Positions 1 to 7,800 are shown, counted from the first letter of the stretch. The stretch: DNA of 9,190 nt from Candidatus Eiseniibacteriota bacterium (GCA_020431745.1 JAGQHR010000022.1:5051-14240), one strand, 5' to 3'. Notes: generated by a model from the letters alone, not told the origin. Translations and numbers: made by a program.

Positions 1-2931
1 GGTCACGTCGTGCACATCCGGCGTCAGTCCTGAGAACCTCCCGCAGGGCGGCACGCCCGAGACGCCGGCAATGTCCTCCGGATCGACGTGCACGAGCACG
101 TCGGGAATGAGCGGCTCGTTCGTAGAATTCCACACCCCATCACCGTCCAAATCCTCGAAGACCAAGACCCGTAGGTCGCGGTAGCTGGCCTCGTAGACAC
201 CGACTCGGATGTTGTCGTAGAGCGGGCTGAAGTTCGAGGCGCCATTGCAGGGGGGGAGGTTCTCGCAATCCGCCAGGATCTCGATTCGAGCGCGAACCTG
301 ATCGTAGGCTTTCTGGCAATCGAAGCTCACGTCCTGCTTCAGGGGTCCACATTCCGGGTTCGCGGAGTAGAGATACGTTCCGCCGATCTCCTCCCAAATC
401 AACGTGCCGGAACCGGGACAGTAGGTGCGCCCCAGAGCGCTCACCCGGCGAACCACTCCCTCGTCGAACGGGAGGTCCACGAACGCATCGAACTCGACAC
501 GAATCCCGGGGGATTCCACCGACCCGTCGACCTCGATGATCGGTGAGACGATCGCCACCGACTGCAGATCGGGATGGTGACCGGAGTCATCATGCATCTC
601 CAGCACTTGTCCGGAGAGCGTGCAGCCCGGAGGAAGCGAGTAATTGCCACTGGAAGCGACTCCGACGAAGTCGTCGAGCCCCACCGACGAGAAGGTCCAA
701 CCTTCCCATGAGGGAGCCTCGGTCAGATACGTTCGAATCAAGCCGTGGCTACCGGAGTACTCGGGGGCGCTCACCGCGACCGCATCGCGGCCCGATCCGT
801 CGATCCGGAGCGCGCACACGGCGCGGCCGAAGTCGATCGGAGCGCTGTTGGGCCACACGCCTCCGACCCAGACGGGATGATTGCCGTACCCAAAGCCGTA
901 GGGACCGCCCGCGAAGACCACGGCGCGTCCGCCTGACCCGTTGGCGTCGAGGGGCGCCCCGGCGAGAATGTCTCCGTAGCCGTCTCCGTTGAAGTCGCCG
1001 CCCGCAACCACGGTCCCGAGAGAGCCGAACTGTGTCGCGTCATCATCCTCGGGTCCGATCCTCGTGTAACCCACGCCGACGGGGGAATAGATGTGGAGCG
1101 CGCCGAGTCCATCGGCTCCGATGAACTCATCCGGAGCGCCCACGACGATGGTGGAGCTCGCTCCCTGATTGGGACTGAACGCGACCGCCCCACCGAACGA
1201 GCTGCCCGGGACCGGCCCCACTGCGCTCCAGGCGAGGCTGCCGATCCCAGCGGCAGAGCCGGAATAGCCGTAGACGGCGCCGTATTGGTTGACCGAGATG
1301 TCGAAGGGAATGCCGATCAGGATGTCGTCGTAGGCATCCTGGTTGAGATCTCCACCTCCTGCGAGCGCCCACCCGGCATGCGCGTAGTCGAAGTCGGGTT
1401 CCATCGTCCACACGGGAGTCGTCGCGAGCCCCCCGGGCCCTCCCAAGTAGGCCTCGACCCGCCCTTCGTCGATCTCGCCGTTATCCCATGCCGGGACTCC
1501 GATCAGGGCATCACCGTAGCCGTCGTTGTTCAGATCGCCCGCCGCTGCGACCGCGAACCCCAACAGAGCGTTGGTCTGTGTGCCCAACGCAGACCACGAC
1601 GGTGCGGAGCTGATCCCGCTCGGCCCGCCGCGGTAGAGGAAGGCGCCACCGGCAGCGCTGACCCCGCCCGGAGTGTGGAAGGGAGCTCCGACTAGGACGT
1701 CGTCGTAGCCGTCCCCGTCCACGTCTGCGAGCCCCGCGACGGAAGCGCCGAAGTACGAATTGGCGCGATTGAGCTCCAACACCTTGTCGAGCACGAACGT
1801 GCCGTTGGCGGAGACCAGAAAGACGTAGACGGCACCCTCGTTGACTTCGCCGTTGCTGTAGAAGGGAGCTCCTGCGATCAAGTCGTCGATGCCGTCTCCA
1901 TTGACGTCGCAGCTGGTCATGGAGAAACCGACCTGCGCGCCGACCACGGGAGGGATGTACCCGGAGACCGGGAAATCGCGAGGTCCGCCGTCGAAGCTGA
2001 AAAGCTCGTGGAGCCCGCGGCCTTCCACCTCGACGTTGTCGATCCGGCAGGCGCCGATCTTGCTGTCGTAGCCCCCGTCCTCGTCGCAGAGCAGGAAGTT
2101 GCGGAACTCGAACGCGACCTGAAACTCCTCGGCGGCGCCGATCGCGGAGCCGATCCAGATGTATGCCTTGTTCTCGCCGTCCAGCTCTTGCCCGCCGAAG
2201 GCCGCCACCTCGGTTTCGACTCCATTCGCGATCACGAGAACCCTGAGGGTGTCGCCGACATCCCCTACGTCTTGCATGTCGTGGATGATCGGCAATCCGA
2301 GCAAGACGTCGTCTTGAGAATCGGGGTCACCGGCGAGAACCGGGCTGGTGATCCGCTGATTCCAATAGCTGCCGTATCCACCCCCACCGGGCCAACAGAG
2401 CGAATCGGCGGTGTCCTCGTGCGTTCCCAACCAGAGAACGCGACGTCCGCCGTAGGCCATCCCTTCCAGCCCCGGGATCGCCGGCAACGCATCACGCTCG
2501 TCGAAGTCGGCAACGGTCGGCAACGACCAGTGGCTCTCCACGTTTCGATTGAAGTTGACGACCGTCCACCCCTCGAGAGGGTCGGGCGCTCCGTGGTCGA
2601 AGGTCCAGGTCTCCCCTTCCACGGCATGGGGAACGCCGCCCTGCATCGTGTAGTAGCCGTACCAGGTGATCGGCGGCGGAGGGGGGGAGCTGGGCTCCGT
2701 GCATCCCGCTCGGACCGTCTGCACAAGGACAAGGCCGAGCAACATCGCGAGCGCCGGCAGCGACGCGAGCACCCGCAGCGAAGCGGGCACCGGCAGCGAA
2801 GCGAACGCTTTGGGGGGAGCGAACACCGCCATCGGGAAGCCCCGTGGGCGCGCCGGAGCGGCCTGGCCGGTCAACTCTCGTCCTCGAATCTCGGAGCAAG
2901 CGCCCTGGACCGAGCCGGTTCTCTCGAGCAT
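1..2931 (-). CDS. Secreted FG-GAP beta-propeller protein A (3' end beyond window edge)
   Basis: I translated this frame base by base from 2931 to 1: 977 codons with no stop, so the gene is open at the left edge. The N-terminus has a hydrophobic core (about residues 54-71) and a plausible signal-peptidase site after A75. Then come a WEGW-type beta module (about 90-330, motif DPLEGWTVVN), a seven-bladed FG-GAP propeller (about 336-740, calcium loops such as DVNGDGIDD and DVDGDGYDD), a second WEGW module (from about 740) and the start of an SdrD-like module (DLDGDGVWN). It is colinear with the gene at 4810-8985, so about 400 more residues, including the C-terminal sorting tail, should lie to the left. 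Start 2931 is chosen for its purine-rich Shine-Dalgarno; M34 (2832) would also give a good signal peptide but has no such site. Likely exported and surface-bound or released. Ligand unknown. No promoter was recognised. Confidence 0.93.
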   Translation of the reverse strand, partial: MLERTGSVQGACSEIRGRELTGQAAPARPRGFPMAVFAPPKAFASLPVPASLRVLASLPALAMLLGLVLVQTVRAGCTEPSSPPPPPITWYGYYTMQGGVPHAVEGETWTFDHGAPDPLEGWTVVNFNRNVESHWSLPTVADFDERDALPAIPGLEGMAYGGRRVLWLGTHEDTADSLCWPGGGGYGSYWNQRITSPVLAGDPDSQDDVLLGLPIIHDMQDVGDVGDTLRVLVIANGVETEVAAFGGQELDGENKAYIWIGSAIGAAEEFQVAFEFRNFLLCDEDGGYDSKIGACRIDNVEVEGRGLHELFSFDGGPRDFPVSGYIPPVVGAQVGFSMTSCDVNGDGIDDLIAGAPFYSNGEVNEGAVYVFLVSANGTFVLDKVLELNRANSYFGASVAGLADVDGDGYDDVLVGAPFHTPGGVSAAGGAFLYRGGPSGISSAPSWSALGTQTNALLGFAVAAAGDLNNDGYGDALIGVPAWDNGEIDEGRVEAYLGGPGGLATTPVWTMEPDFDYAHAGWALAGGGDLNQDAYDDILIGIPFDISVNQYGAVYGYSGSAAGIGSLAWSAVGPVPGSSFGGAVAFSPNQGASSTIVVGAPDEFIGADGLGALHIYSPVGVGYTRIGPEDDDATQFGSLGTVVAGGDFNGDGYGDILAGAPLDANGSGGRAVVFAGGPYGFGYGNHPVWVGGVWPNSAPIDFGRAVCALRIDGSGRDAVAVSAPEYSGSHGLIRTYLTEAPSWEGWTFSSVGLDDFVGVASSGNYSLPPGCTLSGQVLEMHDDSGHHPDLQSVAIVSPIIEVDGSVESPGIRVEFDAFVDLPFDEGVVRRVSALGRTYCPGSGTLIWEEIGGTYLYSANPECGPLKQDVSFDCQKAYDQVRARIEILADCENLPPCNGASNFSPLYDNIRVGVYEASYRDLRVLVFEDLDGDGVWNSTNEPLIPDVLVHVDPEDIAGVSGVPPCGRFSGLTPDVHDVT
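2756..2804. repeat. 18-bp tandem repeat in the signal peptide of protein A
   Basis: Almost three head-to-tail copies of an 18-base unit occur: 2756-2773, 2774-2791 and a partial copy from 2792 to about 2804. The core is GGCAGCGAAGCG followed by GGCACC or a close variant. As 18 is a multiple of three, the frame is kept. On the minus strand the units encode ASLPVP, ASLRVL and ASLPAL, that is, the end of the n-region and start of the hydrophobic core of the signal peptide. Protein B has nothing like this. Confidence 0.75.
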
Positions 2932-2939
2932 GTCCGCGT

Positions 2940-2949
2940 CCCCCCTCTC
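2940..2949 (-). promoter_or_regulatory. Ribosome binding site of FG-GAP protein A
   Basis: On the minus strand GAGAGGGGGG lies 8 bases before the ATG at 2931. It favours this start over the in-frame ATG at 2832, which is preceded by CGGGGCTTCCCG and has no Shine-Dalgarno-like purine run. Confidence 0.5.
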
Positions 2950-3141
2950 AGGTGTCGAAGCTGTCGGTGGACCGCGCGACTCGTCACACCGCGCGCCTCC
3001 GTCCTGAGCAACGCAAGATCGGAGGGATCCGGGACACACGACCGGCCGGTTTTCCGGGAGTACCCGACCGGCATGACGTCGACCGGAGAGTCCTCCTCAT
3101 GACCTCACACCCACCGGGGGGCGGAAGTGCAATCGGCTCTG

Positions 3142-3150
3142 TGATATACT
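3142..3150 (+). promoter_or_regulatory. Extended -10 promoter of the ECF sigma gene
   Basis: TGATATACT at 3142-3150 is an extended -10 element: TG, one base, then TATACT, five of six matches to TATAAT. The optimal -35 position around 3122-3127 has no TTGACA-like hexamer, as is common for extended -10 promoters. Transcription would start near 3157, giving a leader of about 34 bases. This is one of the few AT-rich patches in the intergenic region. Confidence 0.5.
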
Positions 3151-3171
3151 GGCGCGACGGCGAATCGCTCC

Positions 3172-3177
3172 GGGAGG
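3172..3177 (+). promoter_or_regulatory. Ribosome binding site of the ECF sigma gene
   Basis: GGGAGG lies 13 bases before ATG 3191, a rather long spacing. A second purine run, GGAGAG, lies inside the gene before a GTG at 3206, but that start would remove only five residues and its spacing is too short, so ATG 3191 is kept. Confidence 0.45.
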
Positions 3178-3190
3178 CGCAAAGAACCCC

Positions 3191-3787
3191 ATGGACACCG
3201 GAGAGGTGACCCACCTCTTGCACCAGATCGGCCAGGGCGACGCCGACGCCTGGCAGCGGCTGCTTCCCGTCGTCTACGACGAGCTGCGGGACATCGCACG
3301 CCGCCGGGTGGGCGGGTTTGCAGACGCGACGCTGGGAAGCACCGCCCTCGTTCACGAGGCCTACATGAGACTGGTCCAGCCCGACGCTCGGGCCTACAAG
3401 GATCGGCACCACTTCTTCGCCGTGGCCACGCTCGCGATGCGGCAGATCCTCGTCGACTACGCCCGCCGAAAAACGGCAGAGAAGCGAGGCGGGGGCCAAC
3501 CCCCAGAACAACTCCAAGAAGATGGGGTCGCTCGAACGGACCGGATCGAAGAGATCCTCTTCATCGACCGCGCTCTGGAGCGGGTACGGGCCATCGACGA
3601 GCGGGCGGCCCGGGTGACCGAGCTGCGCTACTTCGGCGGTCTCACCATCGAAGAAACTGCCGACGTTTTGGGCGTCGATCCTCGAACCGTCAAGCGAGAT
3701 TGGCGCAAGGCCAGGGCCTTCCTGTCCGTGATGTTCGAGGAATCCGACGCCGAGGCTTCACCCGACGGAGATTCCGACGGCCGATAG
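3191..3787 (+). CDS. ECF-type RNA polymerase sigma factor (PF07638 / TIGR02999-like)
   Basis: A 198-residue sigma-70 family factor with the usual ECF two-domain layout; it would direct RNA polymerase to a specific promoter set. The sigma-2 region spans about residues 5-100, with the signature of the PF07638/TIGR02999 branch: ELRDIARRRV, STALVHEAYMRLV, HHFFAVATLAMRQILVDYAR and a basic KTAEKRGGG tail. The sigma-4 region spans about 120-180, with ERAARVTELRYFGGLTIEET and a helix-turn-helix near 151-175 containing DPRTVKRDWRKAR. Length is typical. After sigma-4 there is an acidic tail (183-198, eight D/E of 16). No anti-sigma gene is adjacent. In many genomes this branch sits beside Ser/Thr kinase genes; here the next gene is a cysteine peptidase 152 bases downstream. 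It probably has its own extended -10 promoter at 3142. Targets cannot be told from this window. Family assignment is firm. Confidence 0.95.
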   Translation: MDTGEVTHLLHQIGQGDADAWQRLLPVVYDELRDIARRRVGGFADATLGSTALVHEAYMRLVQPDARAYKDRHHFFAVATLAMRQILVDYARRKTAEKRGGGQPPEQLQEDGVARTDRIEEILFIDRALERVRAIDERAARVTELRYFGGLTIEETADVLGVDPRTVKRDWRKARAFLSVMFEESDAEASPDGDSDGR

Positions 3788-3939
3788 ACGGTGTCCCTCT
3801 TCCCTCCCGGTTCACGTTTTCCAGTTCGAACGGGCCAGTGCAGCAGGGCCTGCGGCTCACGAAGCTGCAAACCCAAACCGGTGGGAGGCACTCCACCTCT
3901 CGTCGAGTGATTCCTCCTTCCCATGAGGAGCATGTCGTC
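3788..3939 (+). other. Sigma-peptidase gap with possible nested RNA helices
   Basis: These 152 bases contain no gene. CCTCCCGGTT at 3803-3812 can pair with AACC (3876-3879) plus GGGAGG (3883-3888), a 10-bp helix with a three-base bulge. Inside it TGCAGC (3839-3844) pairs with GCTGCA (3864-3869). The outer helix ends about 50 bases before the peptidase start. It could be a structured leader or an attenuator. With GC-rich DNA, chance pairing is quite possible. Confidence 0.3.
3926..3930 (+). promoter_or_regulatory. Ribosome binding site deciding the peptidase start
   Basis: AGGAG lies nine bases before ATG 3940, a standard spacing. It supports 3940 as start rather than the in-frame ATG at 3700 inside the sigma gene. 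Other ATGs at 3923 and 3932 are out of frame. Confidence 0.7.
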
Positions 3940-4434
3940 ATGTCTGCGACCACACTGAAAAGACCACCCCAGATTCAACAGGGGAAGAACGAATGCTGGG
4001 CCGCCGCCCTGTCCTCCTGGATCAAGGCAACGGAAAACAAGTCCACGGTCGGCACCCTCTTTCCCACCGTGCAGAGCCTGAAGAATCTGATGGGCGACTT
4101 CTGTACCGCGAGCGGACAGCTCGATATCAAGTGGGGTTTCCAACTCTTGGCCTCGATGGTCAACATGGACTACAGGATCATCAAGCCGAAGCAGCTCGAT
4201 CCCGTGTGGCTGCAGGGCAAGCTCAAGAGCAAAGGACACATCTACATGCTGTATAGCGGCTGGGATCTCGGCGCCCCGAATACGGTCGGACATGCATGCG
4301 TGCTCTACCACGTCGATACGGCGAGCCCCGCCTGGGTGGCCGTGATGGATCCGTGGCCGGGAGAGGGATATCGCAGCCGCTGGGTATACCAGTATCGTCA
4401 GTGCCACGAGATGGTCATGGGCTGGCCGCGCTAG
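3940..4434 (+). CDS. Papain-like cysteine peptidase (C39/C70-like fold), cytosolic or unconventional export
   Basis: A 164-residue protein with the hallmarks of the papain-like clan. QIQQGKNECWAAALSSWI near the N-terminus puts catalytic C19 directly before W20, with Q13 six residues upstream as the expected oxyanion-hole glutamine. VGHACVLYHVD supplies H118 and VAVMDPWPGEGY supplies D137, completing a Cys-His-Asp set with the usual order and spacing of C39_2 or AvrRpt2 (C70)-like peptidases. There is no signal peptide or transmembrane segment, so the product is cytosolic or exported by another route. The whole protein is one catalytic domain with no ABC-transporter part, so it is not a bacteriocin-processing C39 exporter. 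Substrate unknown. It lies 152 bases after the sigma gene on the same strand and could be cotranscribed with it. An enzyme of the same fold with non-protease (transglutaminase or acyltransferase) activity is a real alternative. Confidence 0.85.
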   Translation: MSATTLKRPPQIQQGKNECWAAALSSWIKATENKSTVGTLFPTVQSLKNLMGDFCTASGQLDIKWGFQLLASMVNMDYRIIKPKQLDPVWLQGKLKSKGHIYMLYSGWDLGAPNTVGHACVLYHVDTASPAWVAVMDPWPGEGYRSRWVYQYRQCHEMVMGWPR

Positions 4435-4436
4435 AA

Positions 4437-4455
4437 GCTGGCCGGGGAAGCCAGC
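4437..4455 (+). terminator. Weak hairpin just after the peptidase stop codon
   Basis: GCTGGC (4437-4442) pairs perfectly with GCCAGC (4450-4455) across a seven-base loop, starting two bases after the TAG at 4432-4434. No T-run follows, so it is not a standard intrinsic terminator. It may slow polymerase or protect the mRNA end. Confidence 0.3.
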
Positions 4456-4498
4456 CGACCGGAACGCGAGCACCTTTCTCGAAGGACCCGCCTTGGGC

Positions 4499-4526
4499 GA
4501 GGACGCCGCCCCCCCCCGACGTCCTC
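4499..4526 (+). terminator. C-loop hairpin downstream of the peptidase gene
   Basis: GAGGACG (4499-4505) pairs perfectly with CGTCCTC (4520-4526), enclosing a 14-base loop that contains a run of nine C (4509-4517). No T-run follows. It is a second candidate for the end of the sigma-peptidase unit. Confidence 0.3.
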
Positions 4527-4793
4527 CAGACCCTGGGTCAGGACGCGCTGGTCACCGACTCGAACTGACGAAGTGGTCGCGGCCGTGGCACGAGGCATGT
4601 CCCTGCATCGGCAACCCAGAGCCGGCCACCATGGACTGAACCACCCGGCCCTCCCTCTTCGTGGCTTCCCGTGCCCCTCTCGCCGGTCCGTCTCCGCCCA
4701 GAATCTCCATGTCCCTTTCATCCTCGGGACCACGTTGATCAAGACGCGGGCTTTCACACCACATCGAACCGACGGTTACGGCCGTCCGCCGAA

Positions 4794-4802
4794 GGAGAGG
4801 AG
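4794..4802 (+). promoter_or_regulatory. Ribosome binding site deciding the start of protein B
   Basis: GGAGAGGAG contains AGGAG seven bases before ATG 4810. This strong site, and the signal peptide that follows, set the start at 4810 rather than at 4573. Confidence 0.8.
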
Positions 4803-4809
4803 CTGGCTC

Positions 4810-7800
4810 ATGGCCACGAGGCAAGGGAATTCCACTCCCCGCAATAGGGAGTCCGGCACCCGCCGGTCCACGGAACGACAGACCATCGGTTTCCACCCGA
4901 CACTTCTCGCGCTTCTCGTCGCTCTGTTCGCGATCGGGACGGCGATCGGACCGACCTACTCTCGGCCCCTCGCTCAGCCGATGGCAGAAGAACCGGAGTC
5001 GGAACCAGCGGCTCGCTCCGGTGATGACGGCGAAGCCCAGACCATCCCCGTCGTCGTGTACGACGACTGGCCCACCAGCTGGTTCGGGTTCTACGAAACG
5101 ATCGGGGGCGAGGCGCACGCGGTCCCCGACGGCGTGTGGACGTTCGACCACGGTGCCGCCGACCCGTGGGAAGGCTGGACGTCGGTGAACATGAGTCTAC
5201 TGACCGGCGAGTTCTGGAGCTTGCCCGAGCAAGGGAGCTTCCTCCAGAGAAACCCGAACATGGCGGAGCAGACCTTCGATGCTCTCTTCTACGCCGGGAA
5301 TCATGTGCTCTGGTGCGGGCTGGACGGAACGTCCGCGGATTCGCTCTGTTGGGAGGATGGTCTGGGCTACGACGATTCCTGGCGCCAGCGGGTCACCAGT
5401 CCGACGCTCTTCAACGATCCGGACTCCAACGAGGACCTGGTTCTCAAGCTGCCCCTCATCTATGACACCGAACCCGATTTCGACTCGCTCCTGGTTCTTC
5501 TGATCGCCGACGGAGTCGAAACCCAAATCGCAGGGTTCGATGGTCAGGAGCTGGATGGAGAACGCAAGGAGTACTTGTCGATCGGCTCTACCCTCGGATC
5601 CGCCGAGGAATTCCAGGTCGCCTTCGAGTTCCACTCGGATGCGGGCTGGTCCGACGCCGATGGTTTTTTTGACAGCATCGTCGGAGCCGGCCGTCTCGAC
5701 AATATCGAGGTGGAAGGCCGAGGCCAGCACGTGCTGTTCAGTTTCGACGGTGGTCCGCGCGACGCACCGGCCTTTGGCCAAACATTCCCGGTCTTCGGTG
5801 CGAAGATCGGCTTCTCGATGAGCAGCTGTGACGTGAACGGCGATGGCGTCGACGACCTGATCGCCGGCGCCCCGTTCTATAGCAACGGTGAGGTCAACGA
5901 AGGCGCCGTCTACGTCTTCCTGGTCGCCAGCAACGGCACGTTCGTGCTCGACAAGATCCTCGAGTTCAATCGTACCAACGCATACTTCGGAACCTCGGTG
6001 GCTGGCCTCGGCGACGTCGACGGGGACGGCTACGACGACGTCTTGATCGGCGCCCCGTTCCACACGCCCAACGGGATCAGCGCGGCCGGCGGTGCGTTCC
6101 TCTACCGAGGCGGACCCAGCGGGATCAGCACCGCACCATCATGGTCTGCCTTGGGCACGCAAGCGAACTCGCTGCTGGGGCTCGCGGTTGCATCGGCGGG
6201 AGACGTCAATCATGACGGATACGGAGACGTCGTGATCGGAACCCCGGCCTGGGACAACGGTCAGATCGACGAGGGCCGGGCCGACGTCTACTTGGGCGGT
6301 CCCGGCGGCCTAGCCACGTCACCCGTCTGGTCGATGGAGTCGGACTTGGACAACGCCCACGCGGGTTGGGCCCTCGCGGGAGGAGGCGATCTCGACCAGG
6401 ATTCGTACGATGACATCCTCATTGGAATTCCGTTCTCCTCGTCTTCCGGATTCCCGGGAGCGGTGCAAGGTTTCTCTGGTACCCCCACCGGCATCGGAGG
6501 TCTCGCGTTCAACGAACAGGGACACGCACCGGGCAGCTCATTCGGCGCCTCGGTCGCCTTCTCACCCAACGCGGGCTCGCGCTCCACGGTCGTCGTCGGG
6601 GCAATCGATGAGCAGGGCAGCGACGGAATCGGCGCACTCTACATCTACGCTCCGCTCCAGGGCGAGGTCCGAATCGGCCCCGAGGACGACGACGCGACCA
6701 TCTTCGGCTACTTGGGCAACGTCGTCGCGGGCGGTGACTTCAACGGGGACGGATACGGCGACGTGTTGGCCGGCTCACCTGGCAACCAGGGCGGGAGCGG
6801 GGGTCGGGCGCTGGTCTACGCTGGAGGTCCCCGAGGCTTCCAGTATGCAAAGCACCCGATCTGGGTGGGAGGAGTCTGGCCGAACATCGATCCGATCGAT
6901 TTCGGCCGGTCGGTTTGCGCGCTCCGGATCGACGGTTCCGGTCGCGATGCCGTCGGCGTGAGCGCTCCGGAATACGCGAGCGGACAGGGGCTTCTTCGCA
7001 CCTACGTGAGTGAGGCGCCCTCGTGGGAAGGCTGGACGCGAGACCCGGTCGGTGTGCCGAACGACGTGGGATTGGCCGCCGCCACCGACTACTCGTTGCC
7101 CAGCGGATGCGGGGTGGGCGGACAGGTCATCGAGGCACATGACGCGAACTTCGAACATCCCGAAGGCCAATGGATCCATCTGATCTCGCCCATCATCGAC
7201 ATCCCGAGCACGATCGAGATGCCTTGGGTACACGTCCGGTATGACGCTTTCCTCGATCTGCCGTACTACGACGGTGTCGGGTTCCGCTTCCTGGTCCTCG
7301 GCCGCAAGATCTGCCCACAAACGGGGCTACCGGCATGGGAACCCACCTACGAACCCGGATCCCCCGTCGTGGCAGGCTGGCCCCTCCAGTGCGCAGCCCA
7401 GGAATACGTGATCGAAGTCGAGTGCGGTAGGGATTGGGATGCGCTCCGAGTGATCCTCGAGATTCGCCAGGATTGTGAATGGTACTCTGGCGAGCCCAGC
7501 CTCTGCACCGGGAATTCGAATCTGAGCCCGCTTCTCGACAACCTTCAGGTCGGATTTCATGAGGGCAACGTCCGCACCTTGGAAGTATTCACCTTCTTCG
7601 ACGTGAACGGCAACGGAGTACGAGACTTGCCAGAGAGCGCCGCGATCCCTGACGCCCTGGTAGCGGTCGATCCCGAAGGACTTGCCGCCATCACAGGTAG
7701 CGAGGGGCGGGTCCAGTTCGAGGGGCTTTCCGCTCACGCCCACACGGTCACGGCCGTGCCACCGCCGAACTGGGAGGTCACGACCTCCGGAGGAGCACCG

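Larger units (their letters stand above)
2932..3190. other. Divergent intergenic region between protein A and the sigma factor
   Basis: These 259 bases separate the start codons of two divergent genes. The right part holds an extended -10 element and ribosome binding site for the sigma gene. The left part holds the ribosome binding site of protein A. ACCGGCCGGT at 3041-3050 is a perfect 10-base palindrome that could bind a regulator but may be chance at this GC content. Longer open frames crossing the region are shadows with no recognisable protein content. Confidence 0.6.
4435..4809 (+). other. Intergenic region before FG-GAP protein B
   Basis: These 375 bases hold no convincing gene. The reading frame of protein B stays open leftward to 4573, but the translated extension is Arg/Pro/His-rich, looks unlike its paralogue, and has no good ribosome binding site. 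The first part has two hairpins (4437-4455, 4499-4526). A 5-bp hairpin GACGG/CCGTC lies at 4771-4786, just ahead of the ribosome binding site. No clear promoter was seen. Confidence 0.5.

Noticed and set aside
3041..3050. Palindrome ACCGGCCGGT as an operator
   Set aside because: Short and built only of common GC-rich steps; no second copy was noted near the other promoters.
2008..3102. 364-codon plus-strand open frame opposite the start of protein A
   Set aside because: It is antisense to a fully colinear protein with a paralogue; its translation has no recognisable domain and is a product of GC-rich codon use.
3700..3939. N-terminal extension of the peptidase to an ATG inside the sigma gene
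   Set aside because: The added residues are Arg-rich with no motif, and ATG 3940 has a good ribosome binding site.
3628..4473. 281-codon minus-strand open frame opposite the sigma and peptidase genes
   Set aside because: The plus-strand peptidase has clear catalytic motifs; the minus frame spans two genes and a gap and resembles nothing known.
4509..4517. Run of nine C as a phase-variation tract
   Set aside because: It lies outside any supported gene; no start or reading frame depends on it in this window.
4573..4809. N-terminal extension of protein B
   Set aside because: The extension would place 79 unlike residues before a good signal peptide; ATG 4810 has a strong AGGAG site.
5197..6063. 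288-codon minus-strand open frame inside protein B
   Set aside because: It lies opposite the conserved WEGW module and the first propeller blade; its long open length comes from the codon bias of the acidic loops on the other strand.
5812..7020. Repeated FG-GAP coding segments taken as a CRISPR-like or satellite array
   Set aside because: They are degenerate protein repeats of propeller blades, with irregular spacing and no conserved DNA unit.
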